64,000 bases of DNA from Paraflavisolibacter caeni. Its GTDB lineage: Bacteria > Bacteroidota > Bacteroidia > Chitinophagales > Chitinophagaceae. The notes under the pieces are model-generated. The model saw nothing but the letters and a program-made list of their open reading frames with translations. It was not told the DNA's origin and did not search any database. This document shows, piece after piece, positions 1 to 10,297 of this stretch (its first letter is position 1; each line of letters opens with the position of its first letter). The position numbers and the translations under genes were made by a program. The stretch spans positions 223,431-287,430 of the forward strand of contig NZ_JAOTIF010000004.1 in the NCBI RefSeq assembly GCF_025628885.1. The letters are read 5' to 3'.

Positions 1-1
1 T

Positions 2-400
2 ACCAAAGCCTTTAAATTAGCGATGAAGGAACTAAATATGGAGAAAAACACAACAGACCTCGTTTGGTGGAAACATAAAAATCCAACAATTTATCACTTA
101 CTGAAAAGTTCATTGATGCCTTTTGCACGTACAGGTATCAAAGTTGGTGGCTGGAACAATACGCTGAATGCAGTAACCAGTACACATGGCCCCAGTTGGC
201 GAATGATTGTTCACTTGACTTCACCTACAGAAGCTTATGGCATTTATCCTGGCGGACAAAGTGGCAACCCAGGAAGTAAGTATTATGATAATTTTGTTAG
301 TAATTGGGCGGCAGGAAAATATTATCCGCTTTGGATAATGAAAGAAAGTGAAAAATCTGATGAGCGCATTAAGTTTATTATTAAATTTTCAAACATTTAA
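2..400 (+). CDS. Penicillin acylase family protein, C-terminal part (cut by window edge)
   Basis: The reading frame is open from base 2, so the gene begins outside the window and only about 132 residues are visible. The segment HGPSWRMIV followed by GGQSGNPGS and YYDNF is the conserved end of the B chain in the penicillin/cephalosporin acylase group of N-terminal nucleophile hydrolases. These are exported amidases that cleave side-chain amides, including some acyl-homoserine lactones. The catalytic N-terminal serine of the B chain would be upstream and cannot be checked. The real substrate cannot be inferred. Confidence 0.85.
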   Translation, partial: TKAFKLAMKELNMEKNTTDLVWWKHKNPTIYHLLKSSLMPFARTGIKVGGWNNTLNAVTSTHGPSWRMIVHLTSPTEAYGIYPGGQSGNPGSKYYDNFVSNWAAGKYYPLWIMKESEKSDERIKFIIKFSNI

Positions 401-454
401 TACAATATCAGGGCGTTCATTTAAATAATACACACACCAAACTATTAAATGTAA

Positions 455-808
455 ATGAAAATATTAGTTTCTATTCTTTTAACTGCATTACTAAGTTTTA
501 TTGCCGGCATTTATTTCCCTTGGTGGAGTATAGCCGTTGTTGCATTTCTTGTTGCAATCCTTATCAGGCAACCCATTGTGCATAGTTTTTTATCAGGATT
601 TCTTGGAATATTTATATTATGGACGGTTTTGGCTTTATGGATTGATGTGAAAAATAATAGCATCTTATCTCAAAAAATCGCACAACTTTTTTCTCTGAGT
701 TCTCCTTTTTTATTAATAATTGCTACTGCCTTTATCGGGGCTTTGGTTGGAGGTTTCGCTGCAATGAGCGGAAGTTCTTTAACAATAAAAAGTAAACAAA
801 CGGTTTAA
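455..808 (+). CDS. Hypothetical four-helix membrane protein
   Basis: This 117-residue protein is almost entirely hydrophobic, with about four predicted transmembrane segments near residues 2-18, 24-42, 48-65 and 80-105, ending in a short basic tail. No catalytic or binding motif is visible and I do not recognise the family. It stands 54 bases after the acylase gene and 63 bases before another small membrane protein, all on the plus strand, so co-transcription is possible. Confidence 0.6.
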   Translation: MKILVSILLTALLSFIAGIYFPWWSIAVVAFLVAILIRQPIVHSFLSGFLGIFILWTVLALWIDVKNNSILSQKIAQLFSLSSPFLLIIATAFIGALVGGFAAMSGSSLTIKSKQTV

Positions 809-871
809 AACAAGACACTTATATAATTACCTTTGAGCCTCCTTAAATATTAAAAATAAATTTCTTGGATC

Positions 872-1213
872 ATGGCATTTGCTTCATCAACTGTGCAACC
901 AACAAATAATGTATCTAAACCCGCAATTGGATTAACCGATAATGTAGCTGTAGCTTCTGTTTTGAGTGCTGTTCTTTTATCATTATATGCCGGGCAAAAA
1001 AGCCGCAAGCAGTTAAGGAAACTAAAACGTAAAATGACTTGGTTGTTAATAAAGCAAAAACTAAGTTCTTTGTTTTCAAATGTTTCTGACAGACAATTAA
1101 TCATCTACATTCTTATTGGTATCATTACACTGGTACTTTTATTTACATATCCACTTGCTGCTCTTGTTTTGGCAATTATTGCTTTAATATTATTGCTTAC
1201 TGGAACAATTTAG
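872..1213 (+). CDS. Hypothetical small membrane protein
   Basis: The 113-residue product has a polar N-terminus, a hydrophobic stretch near residues 25-42, a very basic linker (KSRKQLRKLKRK) and two hydrophobic segments at the C-terminus, ending close to the membrane. The basic linker should stay cytoplasmic. The family is not recognised. An open frame on the opposite strand covers the same bases but gives no plausible protein. Confidence 0.55.
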   Translation: MAFASSTVQPTNNVSKPAIGLTDNVAVASVLSAVLLSLYAGQKSRKQLRKLKRKMTWLLIKQKLSSLFSNVSDRQLIIYILIGIITLVLLFTYPLAALVLAIIALILLLTGTI

Positions 1214-1362
1214 GTAATTCATTCTGCTTTATATTTTGCTAACCAGTATAAGGCTAATATGATATACCACGCAACGGATGACAGCGTGCATAATGCTGAT
1301 TTTTGAATGCGAACTTTTTATTTATCTTAAAATTTAAATATATATAGACTAAAAACGTGTAA

Positions 1363-1854
1363 ATGATGAAAAAACTTTTGTTTTGTTTTGGATTGATTAG
1401 TCTCTTTACTGGTTGCTTGAAGAACACTGGTTCAGAACAAAAATGTACTTATGATCCGTGTGGTGCTAAAGCGCCTTCTAGTGAAATTCAGGCGTTGAAA
1501 GATACATTAGCCAATCATGGAATTACCGCGACTGAACATTGCAGTGGATTGTTTTACGCTATCGAAGAACAAGGAACAGGTGTTGCTCCGACTGCTTGTT
1601 CTATTGTTACTGTAAAATACAAAGGAACTCTTCCAAATGGAACTGTTTTTGATCAGACAGCAACAGATAAAACTTATACGAACTATTTGTCCAGTCTAAT
1701 TAGAGGTTGGATAAATGGAATTCCTTTAATTAAAACAGGCGGAAAAATTCATCTCTATATTCCGCCATCATTAGGATATGGTAACCAGCAAGCAGGAACT
1801 ATTCCAGCTAATTCAATTCTATTTTTTGATGTGGAACTGGTTGCTGTTCAATAA
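1363..1854 (+). CDS. FKBP-type peptidyl-prolyl isomerase lipoprotein
   Basis: This is a 163-residue lipoprotein with a signal peptide ending in the lipobox LFTGC, cysteine at residue 18. The FKBP fold fills roughly residues 75-163: VKYKGTLPNGTVFDQT, then IRGWINGIPLIKTGGK and IPPSLGYGNQ, ending FFDVELV, which are the hallmark strands and the active-site Y, F, D and W positions of FKBPs. It should catalyse cis-trans proline isomerisation on the periplasmic side of a membrane. Extra cysteines (residues 28, 33, 60 and 79) might form disulfides. An ATG ATG doublet makes the exact start ambiguous by one codon. A terminator hairpin follows. Confidence 0.9.
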   Translation: MMKKLLFCFGLISLFTGCLKNTGSEQKCTYDPCGAKAPSSEIQALKDTLANHGITATEHCSGLFYAIEEQGTGVAPTACSIVTVKYKGTLPNGTVFDQTATDKTYTNYLSSLIRGWINGIPLIKTGGKIHLYIPPSLGYGNQQAGTIPANSILFFDVELVAVQ

Positions 1855-1877
1855 TTCATATTACATTACGATGGTTG

Positions 1878-1914
1878 GGCACAAGCAGTATAATCCGCTT
1901 GTGCCTTTCTTTTT
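1878..1914 (+). terminator. Rho-independent terminator after the FKBP gene
   Basis: A perfect 9-bp stem GGCACAAGC / GCTTGTGCC encloses a 10-nt loop and is followed at once by TTTCTTTTT. It lies between the FKBP stop codon and sdaA. Confidence 0.85.
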
Positions 1915-1948
1915 AAACAGTAGTTTAATTTTGTAAAAACTTAATCTT

Positions 1949-3370
1949 TTGGCACACGAAGCAATATCTGTATTTGATATATTTAAAATTGGTGTAGGGC
2001 CTTCAAGTTCTCATACACTGGGTCCCTGGAGGGCAGCATTACGTTTTTTAGACACCCTGAAAAAAAGGGGGCCATTATCTAATATTTTAGAAGTTCAGGT
2101 TTTATTATATGGATCATTAGCCAAAACTGGTATAGGACACGGAACGGATATTGCTGTGCAATTAGGTCTGAGTGGAGATGATCCTGTTACATTCAATGTA
2201 GACCAGATTACACCAAAGATCAGCCAGATAAGATCCCAAAGAAAACTCTTGCTGGATGGACAGGAAATAGATTTTGATCCCGCTATCGATATTCAATTTT
2301 TATATACAGAGTCGCTTCCTTTCCATCCTAATGCATTGACTTTTTTAGCAAAGTTCAAGAATGAAGAAACCCTTGCTGAAACCTATTATTCTATAGGTGG
2401 TGGATTTGTCATCAAAGAAGGAGAGGAGCGGACGAAGTCTTCAGTTTCACTTCCTTTTCCTATCAACACGGCTTCAGATTTATTGCATTGGTGTATTAAA
2501 ACAGGTCTCTCAATTAGTGAGGTAGTCATGGAAAATGAGACAGCCTGGAGAAATGAAAAAGAAACAAAAGATGGATTGCTGAATATCGCCAGGATACTGA
2601 AGGAATGTACTTACCGAGGCTGTCATACAGAAGGCGTTTTACCTGGCGGGTTAAACGTTAAAAGGAGAGCAGCTGGACTTAATAAAAAATTGCTGAAAAA
2701 TAAAAAGTACAACAACATTGAAGAATGGTTGACTGCAATAGGGCAGGGAGGCAATTCTTTCCAATATATTTTGGATTGGGTAAGCTGTTTTGCACTGGCT
2801 GTAAACGAAGAAAATGCTTCATTTGGAAGAGTTGTGACGGCTCCAACAAATGGTGCCGCGGGTGTGATCCCGGCAGTCTTGCTCTATTATTTGATCTTTC
2901 ATGAAAACGTTACTGATGATAAAGTGATCCAGTTTCTACTCACAGCCTCTGAAATCGGAAGTATTTTTAAAAAAGGCGCTACTATTTCCGCTGCTATGGG
3001 GGGATGCCAGGCAGAAATTGGTGTTTCGTCTTCAATGGCCGCAGCGGCATTAACAGAGGTTTTAGGAGGAACGCAGCGGCAGGCTTTAATGGCTGCAGAA
3101 ATTGCCATGGAACATCATTTGGGAATGACTTGTGATCCCATTGCCGGTTTGGTACAAATACCTTGCATTGAAAGAAATACCATGGGAGCAATAAAAGCGA
3201 TTACAGCTTCGCAATTGGCGCTGCAAAGTGCTCCGGATTATGCAAAGGTTTCTTTGGACGCAGTGGTTGAAACCATGTGGGAAACAGCCTTGGACATGAA
3301 TAGCAAGTATAAAGAAACTTCTGAAGGTGGCCTGGCTATTAACATACCTCTTGGACTTAGCGAATGCTAA
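1949..3370 (+). CDS. sdaA: L-serine ammonia-lyase (iron-sulfur, single chain)
   Basis: L-serine dehydratase deaminates L-serine to pyruvate and ammonia using a 4Fe-4S cluster. The N-terminal [17 protein letters not shown] is the family signature, and the alpha domain carries the cysteine segments [19 protein letters not shown] and [14 protein letters not shown] expected for cluster binding. At 473 residues it has the usual length of the fused beta-alpha form. The start is TTG, since the conserved N-terminus begins only a few codons later and no ATG precedes it. It converges with alanine dehydrogenase across a shared hairpin, and serA lies nearby, so this block handles serine, alanine and pyruvate. 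Confidence 0.95.
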   Translation: MAHEAISVFDIFKIGVGPSSSHTLGPWRAALRFLDTLKKRGPLSNILEVQVLLYGSLAKTGIGHGTDIAVQLGLSGDDPVTFNVDQITPKISQIRSQRKLLLDGQEIDFDPAIDIQFLYTESLPFHPNALTFLAKFKNEETLAETYYSIGGGFVIKEGEERTKSSVSLPFPINTASDLLHWCIKTGLSISEVVMENETAWRNEKETKDGLLNIARILKECTYRGCHTEGVLPGGLNVKRRAAGLNKKLLKNKKYNNIEEWLTAIGQGGNSFQYILDWVSCFALAVNEENASFGRVVTAPTNGAAGVIPAVLLYYLIFHENVTDDKVIQFLLTASEIGSIFKKGATISAAMGGCQAEIGVSSSMAAAALTEVLGGTQRQALMAAEIAMEHHLGMTCDPIAGLVQIPCIERNTMGAIKAITASQLALQSAPDYAKVSLDAVVETMWETALDMNSKYKETSEGGLAINIPLGLSEC

Positions 3371-3397
3371 TAAAAAAGCTGGCATTTGCCAGCTCTT
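3371..3397 (-). terminator. Hairpin terminator between convergent sdaA and ald
   Basis: The stem AGCTGGCA / TGCCAGCT closes on a 2-nt loop. Read on the minus strand it is followed by a run of six T, so it best serves ald; on the plus strand only a weak CTTTA follows sdaA. Confidence 0.75.
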
Positions 3398-3433
3398 TAT
3401 CAAAACAAGTCTTAAATTCTCCTGGTTACAGGC

Positions 3434-4567
3434 TTAGATAATGTAATTGTATATACCTAACAAGGATGAAATATCTGCATGCTCTAAATTCTGAGCATCA
3501 GCAACAGCTTTGTATGTAATATGACCATCGTGTGTATTAACACCTTTTAATAAGGCCTCATTTTCTGTAACTGCTTGCTTGAATCCCTTATTAGCAATTT
3601 GTAAAGCATAAGGAACCGTGACATTCGTTAAAGCTATTGTTGAGGTGCGCGGTACAGCGCCTGGCATGTTGGCCACAGCATAATGCACAACATCATGTTT
3701 GACATAAATAGGATCACTATGAAATGTGAAGTGATCTGCAGTTTCGATACTTCCTCCTTGGTCAATGGCAATATCTACTACAACAGAACCTGGCTCCATC
3801 GATTTGATCATCTCTTCAGTTACGAGCTTTGGAGCTTTGGCGCCAGGAATTAATACGGAACTGATCAGAAGATCCGATTCCTTTACTGCCCTAGCGATAT
3901 TGTAAGGATTTGATATTAGTGTAGATACCTGGTTGCCAAAAATATCATCCAACTCACGCAGGCGATCTGGATTTAAGTCTATGATAGTTACATCAGCTCC
4001 TAAACCAACAGCAATTTTAGCTGCATTGGTACCGGCAACACCTCCACCAATAATGGTTACTCTGCCACGTTTTACACCAGGGACTCCACCTAAGAGGATA
4101 CCTTTCCCTCCATCTGGTTTTTGTAGATATTGTGCACCTACCTGGGTGGACATTCTACCCGCTACTTCACTCATTGGAGTCAGAAGCGGTAAACTGCCGT
4201 TTGGTAATTGAACAGTTTCATAAGCTATTGCAGTCACCCGTTTATTGATCAGCTCTTGAGTGATTTCAGGCTCAGCTGCTAAGTGTAGATAGGTAAATAA
4301 AATAAGGTCTTCACGGAAAAAGGGAAGTTCTCTTTTTAAAGGTTCCTTTACCTTCATGACCATATCCATCGACCACGCTTCATCTGCAGTCTCTACTATA
4401 CTAGCTCCTGCCTGCACGTATTCTTCATCCCTAAAGCTTGATCCTAATCCCGCGCCTTTTTGTATAAAAACTTCATGCCCCGCACGTACAAGGGAATAAG
4501 CTCCCGCTGGCGTCATCGCCACGCGAGTTTCATCTTTTTTGATTTCTGTAGGTACACCAATACGCAT
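3434..4567 (-). CDS. ald: Alanine dehydrogenase
   Basis: This NAD-dependent enzyme interconverts L-alanine and pyruvate plus ammonia. The N-terminal [17 protein letters not shown], the KVKEP segment with its substrate-binding lysine, the catalytic histidine in TYLHLA, and the Rossmann motif [13 protein letters not shown] are all present. The length of 377 residues matches the family (about 370). It is transcribed toward sdaA; the two enzymes feed and drain the same pyruvate and ammonia pools. Confidence 0.96.
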   Translation of the reverse strand: MRIGVPTEIKKDETRVAMTPAGAYSLVRAGHEVFIQKGAGLGSSFRDEEYVQAGASIVETADEAWSMDMVMKVKEPLKRELPFFREDLILFTYLHLAAEPEITQELINKRVTAIAYETVQLPNGSLPLLTPMSEVAGRMSTQVGAQYLQKPDGGKGILLGGVPGVKRGRVTIIGGGVAGTNAAKIAVGLGADVTIIDLNPDRLRELDDIFGNQVSTLISNPYNIARAVKESDLLISSVLIPGAKAPKLVTEEMIKSMEPGSVVVDIAIDQGGSIETADHFTFHSDPIYVKHDVVHYAVANMPGAVPRTSTIALTNVTVPYALQIANKGFKQAVTENEALLKGVNTHDGHITYKAVADAQNLEHADISSLLGIYNYII

Positions 4568-4625
4568 ATAATATTACACTTTTATGTATTTCAACTACTA
4601 ATCGAAAATAAGCAAATACTTGAAA

Positions 4626-6122
4626 CTATTGTATCCTTTTGAAAGCACTTCCTAAATATCCAGCCAAATCTCCGGCAATTAATGCTTCCATTGAATTGTT
4701 TTCCGCAGCAATATCACCCGCAAGACCATGAAGATAAACTCCTAATAACGCTGCATCAACAGGTTCATAGCCTTGACCGACTAATGATGTCAGTATCCCT
4801 GTAAGTACATCTCCGGTACCACCTGTTGCCATACCGGCATTTCCCGTATTATTAAAATAGGAGATGCCAGTGGGCATAGCCATAAAAGTGTGATGCCCCT
4901 TCAAAATAATAATAATATTCAGTTCCTTGGCCTTTTCTTTTGCAAGTTGAATTCTATCAAAATCATTGGATGAAACGCCAAAAAGACGCTCAAATTCTTT
5001 AGGGTGAGGAGTCAGTATGGAATAGGGAGGAAGTTTAAATAGAATTTCTTTGTGCAAAGACAAACAGTTAAGCGCATCCGCATCAACAATAATTGGTTTT
5101 TTCATGCTCTTCACCAGGTTAACTACGGCTTTTTGAGTCTTGGGATCTGTACCCAAACCTGGTCCAATACCAATAGCTGAAAACCTTTCAAGATCAGGAG
5201 GTAAATTGTCTATTAGCCCTATGTCTTCGCCAGTCATTGCCATAGCTTCTGGTACCGAAGTTTGAAGAATCTGGTATCCGCACTGGGGAATGAAAACGGT
5301 GACCAACCCGGCCCCGGATCTTAAAGATGATTTGGCTGCCAAAACTACAGCACCAATTTTACCATAACTTCCCCCAATTAAAAGCGTATGACCAAAAGTT
5401 CCCTTGTGCGCAAACTCCTGGCGTGGTTTATAAATTCCTTTGATATGCAGTAAATCGAGGAGCTGAAAATCAGTCGGTTCTTCAAAACCAGGATGTAAAC
5501 CAATATCTAAAACCTGGACGTTCCCAACATAATCTTGACTTTCTGGTAGTAAGAAGGATAATTTATGAATTTGAAATGTTAGTGTGATGTCCGCTTTAAC
5601 GATTGTATTTCCAACCGAAGATTGATCAATATACAATCCGGAAGGGACATCAATGGAAATTACTGTCGCAGGGGAATGATTAACATGGAATACAAGCGCT
5701 GCACTTAAACCCTCTAATGGCTTATTCAGGCCTGAGCCAAATAATGCGTCAATAACAATATCACCAGTCCCGATATGAGGAAACATGTCAGGGCTCTGGA
5801 TAAAATGAATATCAATAGGCAATTCGTGTAAGCGCCGTAAATTAGTTTGAAAATCATCAGAACCTAATCGCCCAAACTCTAGGATGTAAACAACTACCCT
5901 TTTCCCTTTTTCCTTCAACAAACGGGCAATGGCGAGACCATCCCCGCCATTATTACCTTTACCACAGAAAATAATAAACTGCTTATTTGACCAGTTTTGT
6001 GCAAGAATCCATAGAACGCATTTCTGAGCAGCCCGTTCCATCAGGTCAACAGATAAAATAGGCTCATGGGCTATTGTATATTGATCCCATTCTTTAATCT
6101 GGTAAGCATTATAGATTTTCAC
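4626..6122 (-). CDS. nnr: Bifunctional NAD(P)H-hydrate repair enzyme
   Basis: This is a fusion of NAD(P)HX epimerase (YjeF N-terminal domain, about residues 1-215, with the FCGKGNNGGDGL loop) and ADP- or ATP-dependent NAD(P)HX dehydratase (about residues 225-498, ribokinase-like fold with HPKEFERLFG and the GNAGMATGGTGDVLTG motif that holds the catalytic aspartate). Together they repair hydrated nicotinamide cofactors. The 498-residue length is normal for the fused bacterial form. It lies just upstream of ald on the same strand, separated by 58 bases. Confidence 0.95.
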   Translation of the reverse strand: MKIYNAYQIKEWDQYTIAHEPILSVDLMERAAQKCVLWILAQNWSNKQFIIFCGKGNNGGDGLAIARLLKEKGKRVVVYILEFGRLGSDDFQTNLRRLHELPIDIHFIQSPDMFPHIGTGDIVIDALFGSGLNKPLEGLSAALVFHVNHSPATVISIDVPSGLYIDQSSVGNTIVKADITLTFQIHKLSFLLPESQDYVGNVQVLDIGLHPGFEEPTDFQLLDLLHIKGIYKPRQEFAHKGTFGHTLLIGGSYGKIGAVVLAAKSSLRSGAGLVTVFIPQCGYQILQTSVPEAMAMTGEDIGLIDNLPPDLERFSAIGIGPGLGTDPKTQKAVVNLVKSMKKPIIVDADALNCLSLHKEILFKLPPYSILTPHPKEFERLFGVSSNDFDRIQLAKEKAKELNIIIILKGHHTFMAMPTGISYFNNTGNAGMATGGTGDVLTGILTSLVGQGYEPVDAALLGVYLHGLAGDIAAENNSMEALIAGDLAGYLGSAFKRIQ

Positions 6123-6143
6123 GTTTCATCGCGATTGAAAAGC

Positions 6144-7346
6144 TTATTCCTTCCCTTCACTGCCTCCATTATCTTCTAAAACCTGTACACCACTTTCTCC
6201 ATAATCACCAAACAAGTTATACATTTTTCGAGCAGTTGTATAAATACTGCTTTTATATTTATTCCCCAATATGATAATAGTGGCTTTTTCATCTATGAGC
6301 CGGGCAAAGGCAGAATTAAAACCATGCCAGCGCCCATGATGGTATACTAATTTTTTACCACTGGGAAGAATCAATAGGCGCCAACCTAAACCATAATTGT
6401 GCTGAGATGGACTTTCATTACTATAAGGTGTAAATGCAGAATCCAACAGTGCTTTATTCACAAGAAAATTGGTATATAATGCCTGGTCCCATTTGAGCAG
6501 ATCCCTTGGAGTAGAGTAAACATTTTTATCACCGTAGGGGCCATCAGTATAATCAAGTTGCCATAATCCGCTACCTGCATTATAAGAAGGCGTAATACGT
6601 AGGGAATCATTCATTGTACACACAAACGTATTATTCATTTCAAGCGGCTCAAAAATGTTTGTCTTCATATAAACAGGGAAAGGTACCCCGCTTAGTTTTT
6701 CAATAATTAAAGCCAATAGAACATAATTTGTATTGCAATATTGAAACCTTGTGTTAGGATTAAAAGCCTTTGGTGGCCTTAGGGTCATTAAAGTATTTAG
6801 AACGTCCCCATTCGTTAAGAATGCCTTTCTGTCCCAATGATTGGGTTCAAGGTAATACATATAGTTGGGCAACCCACTTCTGTGGCTGAGCAACATTTTT
6901 ACAGTTACACCCGGGTAAGGAAATCCTGGAAAAAAAACTCCCAACGAATCATTAAGCTGCAATTTCCCCTCCTGAATGAGTTTTAAAATAGCTATAGCAG
7001 TAAATGTCTTACTTGTTGATGCAATTTGAAGAGGGGTCTCTGCAGTTAAACCTTCTTTTGTTTTAATATCTTTATAACCAACATATTTCTCATAAACAAT
7101 AGTTCCGTTTTTCGCCACAAGTATACTCCCGTTGAAGTCAGATCTTAATAAAGAATGATTAAGAAAATTTTCTATAGCATGTTGATATTTCTGCTTTTCT
7201 AAATTACTCAAACTAGCCATAGCAGCCACGTGCATGGAATCTTTAGGGGCTATATGAAGTTTATCTTTTTGAGATTTACAACCCAACAGGCACACAAATA
7301 ATCCAACAATAAAAAAAATGACTCTCAAAACAATATTTTTTTGCAA
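6144..7346 (-). CDS. Serine hydrolase of the beta-lactamase family, lipoprotein
   Basis: The 400-residue protein begins with a signal peptide whose lipobox ends LLGC (residue 23). The class C beta-lactamase / D-Ala-D-Ala carboxypeptidase fold is shown by the SxxK motif in STSKTF, the YxN motif in QYCNTNYV, and HHGRWHGFNS in place of the KTG box. Such proteins act in the periplasm or on the outer membrane as peptidases or esterases; true beta-lactamase activity is not implied. It lies 21 bases upstream of nnr on the same strand. Confidence 0.88.
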   Translation of the reverse strand: MQKNIVLRVIFFIVGLFVCLLGCKSQKDKLHIAPKDSMHVAAMASLSNLEKQKYQHAIENFLNHSLLRSDFNGSILVAKNGTIVYEKYVGYKDIKTKEGLTAETPLQIASTSKTFTAIAILKLIQEGKLQLNDSLGVFFPGFPYPGVTVKMLLSHRSGLPNYMYYLEPNHWDRKAFLTNGDVLNTLMTLRPPKAFNPNTRFQYCNTNYVLLALIIEKLSGVPFPVYMKTNIFEPLEMNNTFVCTMNDSLRITPSYNAGSGLWQLDYTDGPYGDKNVYSTPRDLLKWDQALYTNFLVNKALLDSAFTPYSNESPSQHNYGLGWRLLILPSGKKLVYHHGRWHGFNSAFARLIDEKATIIILGNKYKSSIYTTARKMYNLFGDYGESGVQVLEDNGGSEGKE

Positions 7347-7554
7347 ATGTAGAGGCGGAAAATTAAAAGACTTACTTATCTAATACAAAAAGAATCCCAA
7401 AATAATTTATCCGTTAAATAATTCATCATAAATACATGTGTTATTTAAAGATTTTTAAACAAAAACGAATAACACAAAATATTATTTCAATAAACTGACA
7501 ATTGTCAATAATTAACTTTAGTCATTTTTCGGCTGATTTATAGATATTTGCACC

Positions 7555-8790
7555 ATGGAAACTCCCAAAACAAGCTACCCCAAAGAAAAAATCAAAATAT
7601 TATTACTGGAAAACATTAGTGATGCAGCAGTTAAAAAGTTTGTTGATAGTGGATATGCTTCCGTTGAAAAGCTGACAAAAGCATTGCCCGAAGATGAACT
7701 GATTCAAAAAATTAAAGACGTTCATATTATAGGTATCCGCTCTAAAACAAATATCACTAAACCAGTTTTGGAGGCAGCTTCAAAATTACAGGCAATTGGT
7801 TGCTTTTGTATCGGTACTAATCAGGTAGACTTGCAGTCTGCTACCGATCATGGTGTTGCTGTTTTTAATGCACCTTATTCTAATACACGTTCAGTTGCAG
7901 AACTTGTTATTGCATCTTCCATTCTTTTGATTAGAAGAATTTTAGATAAAAATTTAGCCGCTCATAAAGGTGGATGGTCAAAAGATGCTTCAGGCAGTCA
8001 TGAATTACGTGGAAAGACCCTTGGTATAATTGGCTATGGCAATATTGGCGCTCAAGTGAGTATCCTGGCCGAAGCTATGGGTATGAAGGTCATTTTCTAC
8101 GATGTTGAAACTAAATTGCCTTTAGGTAATGCTAGAGATACCAAAAGCATGAAAGATTTATTAAGCCAGGCCGATGTTGTGACCTTACACGTTCCGGAAA
8201 CTGCGCAAACAAAAAATCTTATCAATAAGAATAATCTAAAATATTTCAAAAAAGGCGCAATTATTATCAACTATGCAAGGGGAGAGGTGATGGACCTCGA
8301 TGCATTGAAAAAAGCTATTGAAGCCGGACAAATAAGTGGCGCTGCTGTTGACGTGTTCCCGGTTGAACCTGAAAAAAATGGGGATCCTTTTATTACACCA
8401 TTACAAGGTTTGCCCAATGTGTTGTTAACACCTCACATCGGGGGCTCTACGGAAGAAGCACAACATAATATAGGCGATGATGTGAGCAATAAGCTGTTGA
8501 ACTTTTTAGAAAAAGGTATTAGCTGGGGCTCTCATACCGTTCCAGCCTTGTCTTTGCCTCCACAAGAAGGTGCACATCGAATTCTGCACGTTCATAAAAA
8601 TGTTCCTGGCGTTTTGTCTCAGATAAATGGCCAATTGTCAAATAATAATATTAATATCTTGGGACAATACCTGAAAACAAATGACCGTATTGGTTATGTA
8701 GTTCTGGATGTCGATAAGGAACTTTCTAGCCAGGCTGCTGAACTTTTAAAACAAGTTCCGAATACGATTAAAGTGAGAGTGCTTTATTGA
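7555..8790 (+). CDS. serA: D-3-phosphoglycerate dehydrogenase
   Basis: This is the first enzyme of serine synthesis, oxidising 3-phosphoglycerate to 3-phosphohydroxypyruvate with NAD. The Rossmann motif GIIGYGNIGAQVS lies near residues 160-172, the catalytic Arg, Glu and His fall in NYARGEVMD, VFPVEP and TPHIGGSTEEAQ, and an ACT domain (about residues 335-411) should bind serine for feedback control. The 411 residues match the E. coli-type enzyme. It stands alone on the plus strand with its own terminator and a roughly 200-base AT-rich upstream region. Confidence 0.96.
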   Translation: METPKTSYPKEKIKILLLENISDAAVKKFVDSGYASVEKLTKALPEDELIQKIKDVHIIGIRSKTNITKPVLEAASKLQAIGCFCIGTNQVDLQSATDHGVAVFNAPYSNTRSVAELVIASSILLIRRILDKNLAAHKGGWSKDASGSHELRGKTLGIIGYGNIGAQVSILAEAMGMKVIFYDVETKLPLGNARDTKSMKDLLSQADVVTLHVPETAQTKNLINKNNLKYFKKGAIIINYARGEVMDLDALKKAIEAGQISGAAVDVFPVEPEKNGDPFITPLQGLPNVLLTPHIGGSTEEAQHNIGDDVSNKLLNFLEKGISWGSHTVPALSLPPQEGAHRILHVHKNVPGVLSQINGQLSNNNINILGQYLKTNDRIGYVVLDVDKELSSQAAELLKQVPNTIKVRVLY

Positions 8791-8812
8791 AAATAAAGTT
8801 TTTGAAAAATAG

Positions 8813-8850
8813 AATAAGAGCTCCGTTAATTGCGGGGCTCTTATTTTTTA
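8813..8850 (+). terminator. Terminator after serA
   Basis: A 13-bp stem (AATAAGAGCTCCG pairing with CGGGGCTCTTATT, one G-U pair) is followed by a run of six T. Confidence 0.85.
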
Positions 8851-8989
8851 ATCAGTATATGGCCTTGTGCATTTTAAATAGCCAATTATAGTCAAGACCA
8901 ATAAGCTGAATAATTATGTGAATAATCCATCTCAGGAATAAAATACATTAATGTCGCATAATTTATATTATGTTAAATAGTGTTTAAAA

Positions 8990-9016
8990 GAAAAAGCCGG
9001 AATTTATCCGGCTCTT
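8990..9016 (-). terminator. Terminator after the gyrA-TPR unit
   Basis: The stem AGCCGGA / TCCGGCT, read on the minus strand, runs into TTTTTCTTTT just after the stop codon of the TPR gene. Confidence 0.8.
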
Positions 9017-9022
9017 CTATTA

Positions 9023-10270
9023 TTAAATTCCAAACTCTTTCACTTTGTCTTCGTAAGATTTAGCCTTATCAAACTGCTTCTTCATGTTATAGTAATCAAT
9101 GAGAACGTTGGACACAAATTTAAGGTTACCTTTTTCGTAAGCCTTTAGATCCTTTTTTCCTGTGTAACCAGTAAAGGATGTTTCAGCGTAAGGAACTAAT
9201 TTATCCCAGGTTTTATTTACTGAAGCTGCCAGGTCTTTCCTTTTCTTAACTGCATCTGGTGTTGCTCCTTTAATGGCTCTGGACTGGTCTTCAAGTTTGT
9301 AAACCTGCTCAGAGAGATAACGAACCATTAAAAGATTGGCATCAGGTGTACTATTTGCCTTAACCGCATTTGCTATCGCTACTTCTACCATTGGATCATA
9401 CGTTGCCGCATCAGCTGGTTTTTTATCACCCGCATAAACGTAGTTGAAAAGTTCAACAGCATAGTTATAGTTTAGGTAATAATTTGTTGGATTAGCTTTT
9501 GTCAGCTCCTGGTATTTCGCAAACAGCTTTGCTTTGTCTTCACGCACTGGTGATAATTCGGCTTCAAACCAGTAATCGCTTTCTGGGTAAAGCTCACGGC
9601 CAAGAGCTAGATATTTCGCCTTGTTAGCTTCATCGCCTTTCTTTATATAATAATCAACCAAAAGCTGGTAGATTTCAATGTAGTTCTCTCCCTTTATCTT
9701 TTTATCAGCCAAACGTTGATAATAAACCATAGCAGAATCTTCCATCTTTGCTTTAGAAGCAGTTGCTGCAATATTTAAATGCAAGGCGGTATCAAATGCA
9801 GGAATATTGATTCCGGTATAAGTAAATCCTTTTTGAGAAATATACTCTTCTACTGCCAAAACATTCTTGAAGTTGTTAAATGAACCCGCAAAATTGTTAG
9901 CATTATAGTCTTTAACAGCTTGAGTGTAATATCCTTCATATAATTGGAACATCCGGACGTTTTGATCTAATGTCCCCATTACATTCTTGGGATCCAATTC
10001 ATAATACTTCTTAAAAGCATTGAAAGCTTCACCCTTGTAGTCCATGTCCGTTTTGGTCGAATCCATGCCAAGATTAGTATATACTATTCCTTTATAAAAC
10101 CAGGCATTGGCATTTTTCTGGCCTTTAGGATCTGCCAAAATCTTGTCGATTTCTTTTTTAGCTTCATCATACTTCTTACTGTCGATCTTTTCTTTTACGG
10201 CATCAAGTTTTTGGGCAAACATGGTAGCACTGCTGGCAACCAGTATTGCAGAGAGAATTAATTTCCGCAT
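9023..10270 (-). CDS. Exported TPR-like repeat protein
   Basis: The 415-residue protein has a signal peptide (about residues 1-19, ending SATMFAQ) followed by helical tetratricopeptide-like repeats: ANAWFYKGIVYTNLG, then NAFKKYYELDPKN and similar pairs. It is acidic and lysine-rich with no catalytic motif, and probably serves as a periplasmic scaffold. It starts 27 bases after gyrA on the same strand, so the two probably share a transcript that ends in the hairpin beyond this gene. Functional linkage to gyrase is not implied. Confidence 0.8.
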   Translation of the reverse strand: MRKLILSAILVASSATMFAQKLDAVKEKIDSKKYDEAKKEIDKILADPKGQKNANAWFYKGIVYTNLGMDSTKTDMDYKGEAFNAFKKYYELDPKNVMGTLDQNVRMFQLYEGYYTQAVKDYNANNFAGSFNNFKNVLAVEEYISQKGFTYTGINIPAFDTALHLNIAATASKAKMEDSAMVYYQRLADKKIKGENYIEIYQLLVDYYIKKGDEANKAKYLALGRELYPESDYWFEAELSPVREDKAKLFAKYQELTKANPTNYYLNYNYAVELFNYVYAGDKKPADAATYDPMVEVAIANAVKANSTPDANLLMVRYLSEQVYKLEDQSRAIKGATPDAVKKRKDLAASVNKTWDKLVPYAETSFTGYTGKKDLKAYEKGNLKFVSNVLIDYYNMKKQFDKAKSYEDKVKEFGI

Positions 10271-10297
10271 TGCTGTTTTTTTAATTTTGAATTTTTG